Source: Aquidulcibacter paucihalophilus (GTDB taxonomy: Bacteria; Pseudomonadota; Alphaproteobacteria; Caulobacterales; Caulobacteraceae). Taken from it: 64,000 bases of DNA. A program made the position numbers and the translations under genes. Below the pieces are notes generated by a model, which was given only the letters and a program-made list of their open reading frames with translations, searched no databases and was not told the DNA's origin. Shown here one piece after another: positions 54,350 to 63,129 of this stretch. Positions within the stretch are counted from its first letter, which is position 1; each line of letters begins with the position of its first letter. The stretch lies in the NCBI GenBank assembly GCA_030285985.1, contig CP127384.1:558001-622000 (forward strand), given 5' to 3'.

Positions 54350-56019
54350 CGCGACGGCTCCGCCGCCGGTCCGCCGGGCGGGGCATAGACGGTCAGGCTG
54401 ACGTCATCGCCTTTGGAATAGTTGTGGCCGTCGACCTCGCCCACGACCCGGCCGGTGACGCCCAGTTCCGCGGCGGCGGCCCGGAAGGCGTCGGCGTCGC
54501 GTGCCTCGACGATGACGGGCCGACCTTCCGCCAGGGCGCGGGCGGTGCCGGCGGCGTCGGTCAGCTCGGTGTCGCGCCCGGTCAGGAAGACGAGGCTGGG
54601 CTCATGGAAGCCGGTCACGGCGATCGGCCCGGCCCGGCCCTGACGCGGGTGCAGGTTGGCCGCCAGCAGGACCTTCTCCAGCTGGGGCGCGACGGACAGG
54701 GGCCGCAACTGCCGAAGCGTACCCGCAAGCGCACCGTGGGCGACGACGCCCAGGGCGATCGAGGCGATCACGGCGGTCATGGCCGCCCGGTGGAGCATCA
54801 GGAAGGCTCCGATCAGGCTGGCGAGAATGGCGAAGACGATTGTGATCGTGGCCCATGTCTGGGCTGTGGAGCGGCCGTACTCGGTCAGCAGCCAGACGGA
54901 GGCGACGGCCAGCAGGGCGCCGACCACGATCGTCAGACCGGCCCCGGCGTAGCGGGATATCTTCCCGACCGGACGGGTCAGGGCGGCGGCGGCCAGCAGG
55001 GCGAGGGCGCCGAAGGTCGGCAGGGTGTAGTGGGGCAGTTTGGTCGGCGTCAGCTCGAAGATCAGCCAGGCCGGGACCAGCCAGCAGACCAGGAACCGGA
55101 TCGCCGGCTCGGTGCGGCGGCTCCACCCCGTGGAAAGGGCGGCCGGCAGCAGCAGGGTGGCGGGGAAGAACAGCAGCGGTGCAAGCAGCAGATACAGGCC
55201 CGGCGGCACGCCGTGGCCCTCGTCGCCGCCCGCGAGCTTGGGCGCCAGATCGCCGCCGATGGCCTCGGTCCAGAAGCCGCCGTCCGTGGCGATGGTGATG
55301 GCGATGGCCCAGGGCCCGACGATCAGGGCCACCAGCGGCAGGCCCCAGCCCCAGCCCAGCCGCTTGAGCCAGCTGACGTCCCGATCCCAGACCGACAGGG
55401 CGATCATGGCGGGCCCTACAACGATCAGACCGATGGGCCCCTTGATCAGGATCGACAGCCCCAGCCCCAGCCAGAACATCAGCTTGTGCGGCCGGATGGG
55501 GACCTCGCCGGCCCGTGTCGCCAGATAGATTCGCGCCAGCCCGGCCATGGCCAGGGTCACAGACCCGCACAACATCGCGTCGGTCTTGGCGATCCCCGCC
55601 TCGGTCGACAGCAGGAAGCTGGCCCCCAGTATGGCACCCGCCAGGAAGCCCGCCCTCTGGCCGAACATGGCAGCCCCGGCCCATGCGCAGGCGGCGGCGG
55701 CCAGCATGGCCCCGAGGATGGACGGGATGCGGTAGGGGGCGATGTCCCGGTTCTCGACGCTCGAGGTCACCGCGACCGCGGCCGCCTGCATCCAGTAGAT
55801 GCCGACCGGCTTCTTCCAGCGGGGATCGTCCTGGAACCGGATGTCGACGAAGTCGCCCGTCTCCAGCATTTGCGAGGTCGCCTGGGCGTACCGGCTCTCG
55901 TCCCGATCCAGCGGCGGCAGCAGCATCAGGGCTGGCAGACCCGCCAGCAGCGCCACAAGGGCGGCGAGCACGGGTCCGCGCCAGCCCGCGATGAATCGGT
56001 CGAGATCGGAAAGCGTCAT
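54346..56019 (-). CDS. Glycosyltransferase family 39 (ArnT/PMT-like)
   Basis: 557-residue multi-helix enzyme of the GT-C type that moves a sugar from a polyprenyl phosphate carrier. The conserved first periplasmic loop is LLPPLDRDESRYAQATSQML, with the catalytic Asp-Glu pair, followed by DDPRWKKPVGIYWMQA; about 11 membrane segments follow, and a periplasmic C-terminal domain (PVIVEARDADAFRAAAAEL). ATG 56019 is chosen because TTAGGAAG precedes it. A GT2 gene of the polyprenyl-phosphate glycosyltransferase type is divergent; together they resemble an ArnC/ArnT-like pair, probably modifying lipid A or another envelope glycan. Confidence 0.9.
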   Translation of the reverse strand: MTLSDLDRFIAGWRGPVLAALVALLAGLPALMLLPPLDRDESRYAQATSQMLETGDFVDIRFQDDPRWKKPVGIYWMQAAAVAVTSSVENRDIAPYRIPSILGAMLAAAACAWAGAAMFGQRAGFLAGAILGASFLLSTEAGIAKTDAMLCGSVTLAMAGLARIYLATRAGEVPIRPHKLMFWLGLGLSILIKGPIGLIVVGPAMIALSVWDRDVSWLKRLGWGWGLPLVALIVGPWAIAITIATDGGFWTEAIGGDLAPKLAGGDEGHGVPPGLYLLLAPLLFFPATLLLPAALSTGWSRRTEPAIRFLVCWLVPAWLIFELTPTKLPHYTLPTFGALALLAAAALTRPVGKISRYAGAGLTIVVGALLAVASVWLLTEYGRSTAQTWATITIVFAILASLIGAFLMLHRAAMTAVIASIALGVVAHGALAGTLRQLRPLSVAPQLEKVLLAANLHPRQGRAGPIAVTGFHEPSLVFLTGRDTELTDAAGTARALAEGRPVIVEARDADAFRAAAAELGVTGRVVGEVDGHNYSKGDDVSLTVYAPPGGPAAEPSR

Positions 56020-56100
56020 GTTCATCTTCCTAACACGCCCTTTCGCGACGCGGCAGCTGCCCATCTCCCGCCCGGCGCGGAAACCGGCTAGACACCCGGG

Positions 56101-56829
56101 ATGAACGAAACGAACCCCGATATTTCCGTCGTCGTCCCGGTCCACAACGAACAGGGCGCGGCCGGCCCCCTGGCCCGTGAGATCGCCGCGGCGTTCGAGG
56201 GCCGCTCCTATGAGATGGTGTTCGTCGACGACGCGTCGCGCGATGACACCCTGGCTGAACTTCGGGGCCTGATGACCGAACTGCCGGCGCTTCGCGTGCT
56301 CAGCCATGGCTCGAACGCCGGTCAGAGCCGGGCGGTCCGCACCGGCGTGCTGGCGGCGCGCGGGGCGATCGTGGTCACCCTCGACGGGGACGGCCAGAAC
56401 CCCCCGGCCGACGCGCCGAAACTGGCTGATCTGCTGGCGTCCTCGCCGTCCTCCGTGGCCCTGGTCGGCGGCGTGCGGGCCAAACGTCAGGATTCCGGGG
56501 CCAAGCGGCAGGCCTCGCTGTGGGCCAACCGTATCCGCCGCAAACTGCTGGGCGACGACGCGGACGACACGGGCTGCGGCCTGAAGGCGTTCCGGCGGGA
56601 GATCTTCCTGCGCCTCCCCTATTTCGATCACATCCACCGCTATCTGCCGGCCCTGATGATCCGCGAGGGCTACCAGAACCTCTATCTCGATGTGGACCAC
56701 CGTCACCGCGAGACCGGCCAGTCGAAATACACCAACTGGGGACGGCTGATGGCTTCGCTGTCGGACCTGCTCGGCGTGATGTGGCTGAAAACGCGGTCCC
56801 GCAGGCCCGGCGCGATCAGCGAATTCTGA
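56101..56829 (+). CDS. Glycosyltransferase family 2 (polyprenyl-phosphate glycosyltransferase type)
   Basis: 242 residues, GT-A fold: ISVVVPVHNEQGAAGPL (nucleotide site), VFVDDASRDDT, IVVTLDGDGQNPPAD with the DXD-like metal site, then DDTGCGLKAFRREIFLRLPYFDHIHRYLPAL as in dolichol-phosphate-mannose synthase/ArnC-type enzymes. No C-terminal membrane helices are present. It is divergent from GT39 across 81 bases and likely charges the lipid carrier used by GT39 (inference). Confidence 0.9.
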   Translation: MNETNPDISVVVPVHNEQGAAGPLAREIAAAFEGRSYEMVFVDDASRDDTLAELRGLMTELPALRVLSHGSNAGQSRAVRTGVLAARGAIVVTLDGDGQNPPADAPKLADLLASSPSSVALVGGVRAKRQDSGAKRQASLWANRIRRKLLGDDADDTGCGLKAFRREIFLRLPYFDHIHRYLPALMIREGYQNLYLDVDHRHRETGQSKYTNWGRLMASLSDLLGVMWLKTRSRRPGAISEF

Positions 56830-56920
56830 CTTTCCCCTGACGCGCGAGCGGGCGTAGCCGTTTGGATCGAACCGGGGTAAGCATCGTTAACAAGCGCGGC
56901 TGTTTCGCGGCCGTACGTCG

Positions 56921-57361
56921 ATGGAGCCCGCCATGCTGATCGCCATCCCGCTGCTGTTCATCCCCGTGGTGATCTACGCCATCGTGATCGGGTTCGGGGT
57001 CCTCGGGTCCGGCGGACTCTCGGCGGCCCAGCAGGCGTTGAGTGACCCCCTGTTCTCGATCCCGATGGTGTCCGGCAGTGCCTGGAACGTCGGCACGGGC
57101 GACCTGATCCTGTTTCTGTCGCTGATCCTGCTGTTCTTCGAACTGCTCAAGTCCACCTCCAGCCAGAAGGTGGCGATCATCAATCACGCCCTGTCGATGA
57201 TCCTGTTCGTCTTCTGCCTGGTCGCCTTCCTCCTGTTCAAGGGGTTCGCGACCTCGACCTTCTTCCTGATCCTGACGATGGTCATGCTGGACGTTCTGGC
57301 CGGCTTCATCGTCACCATCATCTCGGCCCGCAAGGACCTGGACTTCGCCAGCGGCGCCTGA
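56921..57361 (+). CDS. Conserved membrane protein of unknown function
   Basis: 146 residues with four hydrophobic segments (IAIPLLFIPVVIYAIVIGF, DLILFLSLILLFFELLKS, ALSMILFVFCLVAFLLF, FFLILTMVMLDVLAGFIVTI). The middle ELLKSTSSQKVAIINHALSM segment is typical of a small alphaproteobacterial family with no known function. Start is ATG 56921 or 56933. The 133 bases after it hold no gene. Confidence 0.8.
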   Translation: MEPAMLIAIPLLFIPVVIYAIVIGFGVLGSGGLSAAQQALSDPLFSIPMVSGSAWNVGTGDLILFLSLILLFFELLKSTSSQKVAIINHALSMILFVFCLVAFLLFKGFATSTFFLILTMVMLDVLAGFIVTIISARKDLDFASGA

Positions 57362-57494
57362 TCGGCTTAAGAAAAGGCCACGAAAATCAGGGCCACGACG
57401 GTGACGTCGATGGTGCGGGCGAGGATGGTCAGCATTGCGGCGGTCCCGAACGAGGCTTGATAACCTCTCGTTCAGCAAGGACCGTGCCGCGCTC

Positions 57495-57845
57495 TCAGAT
57501 GTCGGTGTCTTTCGCCTTGCCCGGCAGGGGGCGGCGCTCGGCGGCCCCTGAATGTTCCGCGCCGAGATAGGCCGAGCGGGCGGCGTCCAGCACGGGCGGG
57601 CCACCCTTCAGACCGCGGCGCTGGCCGGTCTGTCCGATCATCTGGGCGGCAAAGACGGCCGCGCCACCGTCCGCAGACGGGGTCGGGGCAGGTCTTGCCG
57701 GGGGCTCGGCAGCCTCGACCGGGAAGTCCACGGGCACGAGGGCGCGCGAGGCGGAGGCGGCCCGGCGCTCGGCGGCGCGCCGTTCATCCGAGCGGCGGTC
57801 CGCGCGGCGTTGGACGGGACCGACGGGGCGAACCTCGTCGGCCAT
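57495..57845 (-). CDS. Hypothetical protein linked to phaR
   Basis: 116 residues, rich in Ala, Arg and Pro with low complexity (RRADRRSDERRAAERRAA); probably disordered except for a short ALVPVDFPVEAAEPPARP and AAVFAAQMIGQTGQRRGL segment. Its ATG is one base after the phaR stop, so translation is coupled. AAQMIGQTGQRRGL resembles a conserved short motif seen in small proteins beside phaR in Caulobacterales; function unknown. Confidence 0.65.
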   Translation of the reverse strand: MADEVRPVGPVQRRADRRSDERRAAERRAASASRALVPVDFPVEAAEPPARPAPTPSADGGAAVFAAQMIGQTGQRRGLKGGPPVLDAARSAYLGAEHSGAAERRPLPGKAKDTDI

Positions 57846-57846
57846 G

Positions 57847-58446
57847 TCAGCCGCCCTTCGACAGCTTGTCGAGCTGGCTGCGCATCTCGTCCATCTGACG
57901 GCGCATCTCGGCCAGGGGATCGGCGGCGGGCGCGGGTCGTGCTTCGGGTGCCGTACCCGGGGCCTGACCGCCGGGCGTAAGGGCGTTGAAGCCGGGCCAC
58001 ATCTTCATGGCGTCGGTGAACAGGGCCATGTTGCGCTTGACGGCCTCGTCGAGGATGCCGGCGCCGGGCGCGGCACCGAAGGCCTTGGAGAACTGGCCGC
58101 GCATCTGCTCCTGCTGCCGGCTGAAGCTGTCGAGCGACATCTCCAGATAGCTGGGCAGGACCCCCTGCATCTGGCCGCCGTAGAAACCGATCAGCTGGCG
58201 CAGGAACTGGACCGGAAGCAGGGCCTCGCCGCGGCTCTCTTCCTCGAAGATGATCTGGGTCAGGATCTGGCGGGTCAGGTCGTCATTGGTCTTGGCGTCG
58301 AAGACAACGAATTCGGTGCCCTCGCGGACCATCCTGGCCAGGTCCTCGAGCGTCACATAGGCGCTGGTGGCCGTGTTGTAGAGCCGCCGGTTGGCGTATT
58401 TCTTGATGACGACAGTGTCGCCCGCTCCGGCCTTCTTGTCCGCCAC
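57847..58446 (-). CDS. phaR: Polyhydroxyalkanoate synthesis repressor PhaR
   Basis: 199 residues. The N-terminal DNA/PHA-binding domain is conserved (VIKKYANRRLYNTATSAYVT, then LARMVREGTEFVVFDAKT and DLTRQILTQIIFEEE). The central part (LLPVQFLRQLIGFYGGQMQG, QEQMRGQFSKAFG) is phasin-like and the C-terminus is a short coiled coil. PhaR represses phasin and synthase genes and is released by binding nascent PHA granules. No phaC is in the window, but a thiolase gene lies nearby. Confidence 0.94.
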   Translation of the reverse strand: MADKKAGAGDTVVIKKYANRRLYNTATSAYVTLEDLARMVREGTEFVVFDAKTNDDLTRQILTQIIFEEESRGEALLPVQFLRQLIGFYGGQMQGVLPSYLEMSLDSFSRQQEQMRGQFSKAFGAAPGAGILDEAVKRNMALFTDAMKMWPGFNALTPGGQAPGTAPEARPAPAADPLAEMRRQMDEMRSQLDKLSKGG

Positions 58447-58505
58447 GCCAAACCCCTGAACGGTTGCAACGCCGCACTATCCCGCAGTGCGAAGCCGCAT
58501 GCAAA

Positions 58506-59219
58506 TCAGCTCATGGCGGCGGGGGCGAGAACCACGCCCACAAGCACCGCAGCCCAGTGGACGGTGGCGCCGGTGACCACGAAGCCGTGCCAGATGGCGC
58601 GGCGGAACTTCACCGTCGGGCTGATGAAGACGAAGACGCCGGCGGTATAGATCAGTCCGCCCAGCACCAGCAGGCCGAGGGCGATCGGGTGAACCGTGTC
58701 CATCAGGGGCTTGGCGGCGACGAGGGCCAGCCAGCTGAAACCGAGATAGACGAGGCTCCAGAAGGTGTCCGAGATGCGCGGCGCGACCAGCTTGACCACC
58801 ACGCCGCCCAGCGCGACCGCCCAGACCAGGACGGTGAAGCCGATCGACCAGGCCCCTTCGAACCTCTGGGTGGTGAAGGGGGTATAGCTGCCGGCGATCA
58901 TCAGGAAGATGGCCGCCTCGTCCATCCGCCGCAGCAGCGGCCGCGCCGCACCCGGATGGGCCTGGTTGTAGATGGCCGAGACCGTCAGCATGATGATCAG
59001 GCACAGGGCGTAGGCGGCCGTGGCCACCACGGCTCCGATCCCGGAATAGATCGCGGCCAGCACGGCCAGGACGATCCCGCCGACGGCGGCGAGGGTCAGG
59101 CCGACCACATGTACGATCAGGTCGGCGGTCTTTTCCGCCGGCGTCCGGTAATGCTCGGCCATGTCCAGCTCATCGGGGACACAGACCTGCACGAAGACGT
59201 TCTTCAATCTCTTGAGCAT
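58506..59219 (-). CDS. Hemolysin III family (PAQR-type) membrane protein
   Basis: About 237 residues with seven membrane helices. The PAQR/YqfA pattern is present: AEKTADLIVHVVGLTLA, SAIYNQAHPGAARPLLRRMD (conserved Ser/His), DEAAIFLMIAGSYTPFT, and the C-terminal HGFVVTGATVHWAAVL with the metal-type His residues. Despite the name, most bacterial members are not known toxins; the related eukaryotic receptors have ceramidase-like metal sites. The start is uncertain: 59219 or, matching shorter homologues, 59162. Confidence 0.88.
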   Translation of the reverse strand: MLKRLKNVFVQVCVPDELDMAEHYRTPAEKTADLIVHVVGLTLAAVGGIVLAVLAAIYSGIGAVVATAAYALCLIIMLTVSAIYNQAHPGAARPLLRRMDEAAIFLMIAGSYTPFTTQRFEGAWSIGFTVLVWAVALGGVVVKLVAPRISDTFWSLVYLGFSWLALVAAKPLMDTVHPIALGLLVLGGLIYTAGVFVFISPTVKFRRAIWHGFVVTGATVHWAAVLVGVVLAPAAMS

Positions 59220-59438
59220 GGCCCCATCAAGCCTTTCTCGCTCTTGTTTGTTCCCGGCATCATGCGGGCGGCAGGTGACCATTCACTGAACGGCGCGGTC
59301 ATGGGTGACGAAGGCGGCGGGATGCGGCAGAAACGGCACGATTAGTTTCGCGCGGCCTAATGCCCGGGAAGGGCGTAGAGGTTTCGTTTTCCATGGCCCG
59401 GACGCTCCCCCGTCCCGGCCGGTTTCAGGGGTCACCGC

Positions 59439-60617
59439 ATGTCCATTGAAGTCGTCATCGTCTCCGCCGCGCGCACGCCGGTCGGCTCCTTCCTCGGCGG
59501 CCTGTCGAGCCTGCCGGCGTCGAAGCTGGGCGAGGTCGCCATTCGCGCGGCGCTGGAGCGGGCGGGGGTGAAGCCGGAAGAGGTCGATGAGGTGATCCTC
59601 GGCCACGTCCTGCAGGCGGCGGCGGGGCAGGGGCCGGCGCGGCAGGCGGCCATGGGGGCGGGTATTCCCAAGGAGGCCGCGGCCTGGAGCCTGAACCAGA
59701 TCTGCGGCTCGGGCCTGCGCGCCGTGGCCATCGGGGCCCAGCAGATCGCCCTGGGCGACGCCCGCATCGTCGTCGCCGGCGGCCAGGAGAGCATGAGCCA
59801 GGCGCCGCACGCCCAGGCCCTGCGCACCGGCCAGAAGATGGGCGACATCAAACTGGTCGACACCATGATCAGCGACGGCCTGTGGGACGCCTTCAACGGC
59901 TATCACATGGGCCAGACGGCCGAGAACGTGGCCGACACCTTCCACATCAGCCGGGCCGATCAGGACGCCTTCGCCGTGGCCAGCCAGAACAAGGCCGAGG
60001 CGGCGCAGAAGGCGGGGCGGTTCGATGACGAGATCGCGCCGGTCACGATCAAGGGCCGCAAGGGGGATGTCGTCGTCGACAAGGACGAGTTCATCCGCCA
60101 CGGCGCGACGCTGGAGGCCATGCAGGGGCTGAAGCCGGCCTTTACGAAGGAGGGCTCGGTCACGGCCGCCAACGCCTCGGGGCTCAATGACGGGGCGGCG
60201 GCGCTGGTGCTGATGAGCGCGGCGGACGCCAAGGCCCGGGGGCTGGAGCCGCTGGCGCGGATCGTCTCCTCGGCGACGGCGGGGGTCGATCCGGCGGTCA
60301 TGGGCACCGGGCCGATCCCGGCGTCGAAAAAGGCGCTGGAGAAGGCGGGCTGGACCGTGGCCGACCTGGATCTGGTCGAGTCCAACGAGGCCTTCGCGGC
60401 CCAGAGCCTGTGCGTGCTGCGCGAGCTCGGCCTCGACCCGGACAAGGTCAACGTCAACGGAGGTGCCATCGCCATCGGCCATCCGATCGGCGCCTCGGGC
60501 GCCCGCATCCTGACGACCCTGCTGCATGAGATGAAGCGGCGGGGCGCCAAGCGGGGGCTGGCCACGCTGTGCATCGGCGGCGGCATGGGCGTGGCGATGT
60601 GCGTCGAGCGGCTCTAG
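59439..60617 (+). CDS. Acetyl-CoA C-acetyltransferase (thiolase)
   Basis: 392-residue degradative/biosynthetic thiolase that condenses two acetyl-CoA or cleaves acetoacetyl-CoA. Nucleophile Cys88 is in [11 protein letters not shown], the base His in [15 protein letters not shown] (about 348) and the second Cys in LCIGGGMGV (about 378). The short-chain PhaA/AtoB subgroup is suggested by [18 protein letters not shown]. It lies close to phaR, on the other strand, and links acetyl-CoA to PHA or acetoacetate from HMG-CoA lyase. Its stop overlaps the convergent DUF2461 gene by 4 bases. Confidence 0.94.
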   Translation: MSIEVVIVSAARTPVGSFLGGLSSLPASKLGEVAIRAALERAGVKPEEVDEVILGHVLQAAAGQGPARQAAMGAGIPKEAAAWSLNQICGSGLRAVAIGAQQIALGDARIVVAGGQESMSQAPHAQALRTGQKMGDIKLVDTMISDGLWDAFNGYHMGQTAENVADTFHISRADQDAFAVASQNKAEAAQKAGRFDDEIAPVTIKGRKGDVVVDKDEFIRHGATLEAMQGLKPAFTKEGSVTAANASGLNDGAAALVLMSAADAKARGLEPLARIVSSATAGVDPAVMGTGPIPASKKALEKAGWTVADLDLVESNEAFAAQSLCVLRELGLDPDKVNVNGGAIAIGHPIGASGARILTTLLHEMKRRGAKRGLATLCIGGGMGVAMCVERL

Positions 60618-61444
60618 CCGCCGTACAGAGCCTTCCAGCCGAATTCGAGCAGCGGCTTCATGTCGTCGACGAAGCCGGCGAGCACCTCGGGCAATTCCGG
60701 GCTTGAGACCTCGGCGCCGGTCAGGGGGCGGCGGGCGTACCACTGCAGGCGTTTCAGCGACGGCTCCAGCGCCGTGCCCGCGTGGTCGTCAAACCCCTTG
60801 GGCATCCGTTTGACGGCCATGCCGGGGGCGAGGCGCAGGCCGCGCGCCGCCAGATGCGCCTCGACGGCCAGCCAGTCCTCGGGGTCGGCGGCGATGGCGC
60901 GGCGGACCTTGTCGCTGTTCTTGCGGTCGTAGAGGAAGAAGCCGGCGGAGACATAGGCGCCGCGGCCATGGGCGTCCTCGATGTCGGGGATGGCGGCGGC
61001 GGGCGCTTCAGGCTCGGGCGCCGACAGCCGGGCCGCCGGATGGGTCGAGGGGTCCAGCGGGTCGATCGAGTCATAGTCGAAGGTGTCGGCGGTGACGCGC
61101 GAGCCGCCCTCCGGCTCGATGTGGATATAGGCCATGCCGGGCGACATCTTCAGCCCGTCGCGGGTCAGAACCGCCGAGAGGTGGGTCTTGTACGGCTGTT
61201 TGTTCTTCGAAAAGCGGACGTCGCGATGGATGCGGAACTGGCTCTTCGCCGGATCGCCGCCCAGCGGCAGGCCGCGCCGGGCGCAGGCGGTCGAGGCGTC
61301 GGCGATCAGGGCCCCGAGCGCGGGCTTGAGCCGCGCGTCATAGACGGCGCGATTGGCCGCGAACCAGTCGCGGTCGTTGTGCACGGCCAGGCCGGAGAGG
61401 AAGGCCAGGTCGGCGGGGTCGAAGCCGGTGAAGGAGGCGGTCAT
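60614..61444 (-). CDS. DUF2461 domain-containing protein
   Basis: 276 residues. Conserved DUF2461 (TIGR02453) features are [41 protein letters not shown] and [12 protein letters not shown] near the middle. Usual members are about 220-230 residues; this one has an acidic, Pro/Ala-rich insert ([17 protein letters not shown]) of about 40 residues. Function unknown in the family. ATG 61444 is chosen because the domain starts there. Confidence 0.88.
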   Translation of the reverse strand: MTASFTGFDPADLAFLSGLAVHNDRDWFAANRAVYDARLKPALGALIADASTACARRGLPLGGDPAKSQFRIHRDVRFSKNKQPYKTHLSAVLTRDGLKMSPGMAYIHIEPEGGSRVTADTFDYDSIDPLDPSTHPAARLSAPEPEAPAAAIPDIEDAHGRGAYVSAGFFLYDRKNSDKVRRAIAADPEDWLAVEAHLAARGLRLAPGMAVKRMPKGFDDHAGTALEPSLKRLQWYARRPLTGAEVSSPELPEVLAGFVDDMKPLLEFGWKALYGG

Positions 61445-61502
61445 GCCCGCGAGGCTGGCCCCGTTGGCGGGGCCCGCGCAAGGGGTCAAAGGACACGCCG
61501 GC

Positions 61503-61538
61503 GGTGGAAAAAATGCAGGCGGCCCGCGGCGCATTTTT
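61503..61538 (-). terminator. Intrinsic terminator, minus strand
   Basis: AAAAATGC...GCATTTTT, an 8-bp stem around a GC-rich loop (61509-61538), followed on the minus strand by a run of T. It probably ends the DUF559 transcript. Confidence 0.7.
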
Positions 61539-61706
61539 CAGGGCGGACGACGGCCTGTCGCGGCGGCGCGTCGGGGGGAGTTGGACTGTCAAAGACCCGG
61601 GCGGGGCGGGGATTCGGGCCCGCTTCGCCTCTGATCCTAGCTGGGGTCCGGAAAGGGCGGCGCAAGGGGCCTGACTCGGTACGATCGGGGGGTGGAAGGG
61701 GCGAGA

Positions 61707-62081
61707 TTATACGGGGCGGGAAGACACTGTTTGGAGGGGGCAAGCGCGCGCCTTCAGGCTGACCAGCACACCCTCGAGATTGCCCAGTATGTCGCGGGCG
61801 GCGATCCGGAAGACGGTGATGCCGCGCTGGTTCAGCCATGCTGTCCGTCGAGCGTCGTGCCGTATGCGGTCGGGGTGCTCGTGGATTACGCCATCGACCT
61901 CGACCGCCAGCCGGGCTTCCTCGCAATAGAAGTCCAGGATGTATGGGCCGACCGGATGCTGTCGCCGGAACCGGACGCCGAGCCGCTGCCGCCGTATCGC
62001 CTGCCACAGGATGACCTCTGGCAGGGTGAGGGTCCGCCGGAGCTTGCGTGCACGCGCGATGGTGGATTTCGACGGATACAT
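61707..62081 (-). CDS. DUF559 domain protein (Vsr-like endonuclease fold)
   Basis: 124 residues with the DUF559 pattern: ARKLRRTLTLPEVILWQAIR, then RFRRQHPVGPYILDFYC, then LAVEVDGVIHEHPDR, the D...ExD arrangement of a PD-(D/E)XK/Vsr-like nuclease, and RTAWLNQRGITVFRI. Members are common as small stand-alone genes, often near repeats; activity is mostly undemonstrated. Its upstream edge is 38 bases from the dispersed repeat element. Confidence 0.9.
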   Translation of the reverse strand: MYPSKSTIARARKLRRTLTLPEVILWQAIRRQRLGVRFRRQHPVGPYILDFYCEEARLAVEVDGVIHEHPDRIRHDARRTAWLNQRGITVFRIAARDILGNLEGVLVSLKARACPLQTVSSRPV

Positions 62082-62118
62082 GAGACAAGTTTAGCGCGAA
62101 CGCTGTGACCCGAAAAGT

Positions 62119-62259
62119 CCTCCCCCATCGGGGGAGGTGGCGCGGCGCACCTTCGCGCCGTGACGGAGGGGGCTGAGGGCGGGCCGGATGTCCAACGCCG
62201 TGCCCGCCGCCGGCCCCCTCCACCGCGAAGACGCGGTCCCCCTCCCCCGATGGGGGAGG
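62119..62259. repeat. Dispersed palindromic repeat element, copy 2
   Basis: 141 bases bounded by two palindromes, CCTCCCCCATCGGGGGAGG (62119-62137) and CCTCCCCCGATGGGGGAGG (62241-62259), with GTGGCGCGGCGCACCTTCGC and CCACCGCGAAGACGCGGTCC modules between. In inverted orientation it matches 2541-2695 nearly base for base across GGTGGCGCGGCG...CGCGCCGTGACGG. Its right end supplies GGGGAGG just before the DsbA-family gene. Confidence 0.85.
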
Positions 62260-62275
62260 AATGCTATGGTCCCCC

Positions 62276-62938
62276 ATGCCCAAAGCCCTGCACATCGACT
62301 TCGTCTCCGACATCGTCTGCCCCTGGTGCGTGGTGGGGCTGGGCGGGCTGGAGGCGGCGCTGGACAAGCTCAAGGCCGAGGGGATCACGGCCGAGGTGCA
62401 TTTCCAGCCGTTCGAGCTGAACCCGCAGATGCCGCCCGAGGGCGAGAACATCGTCGAACACATCGGCCGCAAATACGGCTCGACCCCCGAACAGTCGGCG
62501 GCCAACCGGGCCATGATCACCGAGCGGGCGGCCGAGGCCTGGCCGGGGTTCGAGATGCGGATGGGGCCGGACAGCCGCATCTGGAACACCTTCGACGCCC
62601 ACCGGCTGCTGCACTGGGCGGGGACGGTGGGGGCGGCGGAACAGAGGGCGCTGAAGGCGGCGCTGTTCACGGCCCATTTCACCGAGGGCCGGACGATGAC
62701 GGACGCCGGGGTTCTGGCCGACGCGGCGGCGGCGGCGGGGCTGGACCGGGCGAAGGCGGTCGAGGTGCTGTCAGGCGGCCTCTATGCGGCCGAGGTGCGG
62801 GCGGCGGAGGCGCTGTGGGTCTCGCGCGGCATCAACGGCGTGCCCGCCGTGGTGGTGGAGGGGAAGTGGCTGATCTCGGGCGGGCAGCCGGCGGGGGTGT
62901 TTGAGGAGGCGTTGCGGGGGATGGCGGGGGAGGGGTGA
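62276..62938 (+). CDS. DsbA family oxidoreductase (FrnE-like)
   Basis: 220-residue thioredoxin-fold protein with an all-helical insert, of the cytosolic FrnE/2-hydroxychromene-2-carboxylate isomerase-like DsbA group. The active site is CPWC (Cys15, Cys18) in FVSDIVCPWCVVG; the cis-Pro loop is INGVPAVVVEGKW near the C-terminus. No signal peptide is seen. ATG 62276 is the family-typical start; an ATG 5 codons earlier sits too close to the GGGGAGG. Confidence 0.92.
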   Translation: MPKALHIDFVSDIVCPWCVVGLGGLEAALDKLKAEGITAEVHFQPFELNPQMPPEGENIVEHIGRKYGSTPEQSAANRAMITERAAEAWPGFEMRMGPDSRIWNTFDAHRLLHWAGTVGAAEQRALKAALFTAHFTEGRTMTDAGVLADAAAAAGLDRAKAVEVLSGGLYAAEVRAAEALWVSRGINGVPAVVVEGKWLISGGQPAGVFEEALRGMAGEG

Positions 62939-62939
62939 T

Positions 62940-62969
62940 GCTCACCATTGTGAGCCGATCATGCATCGG
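62940..62969. other. Two adjacent hairpins at the composition boundary
   Basis: Directly after the DsbA stop: GCTCAC-CATT-GTGAGC (62940-62955), and then CCGAT-CATGC-ATCGG (62955-62969). No T-tract. They lie where GC content falls, at the left edge of a probable accessory region. They may be weak terminators or remnants of a boundary. Confidence 0.4.
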
Positions 62970-63129
62970 CGAGTGCCTTGCGGCCAAAAAAACGACCCGC
63001 TCAATGGGAGTTTTGCGTGCCATGAAGTGAATATCGGTCCAGCCGATTGCTACGCCGAGATGACCTATCTACCCTGCAAGTGGCCGACGTCGGTCAACGT
63101 CTGATCGCTTGGTCGAAGGAACTCCGCGC

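Noticed and set aside
62901..63104. 67-codon frame across the end of the DsbA-family gene and the composition boundary
   Set aside because: It begins inside the DsbA coding sequence in another frame, has no ribosome site, and its peptide has no recognisable pattern.
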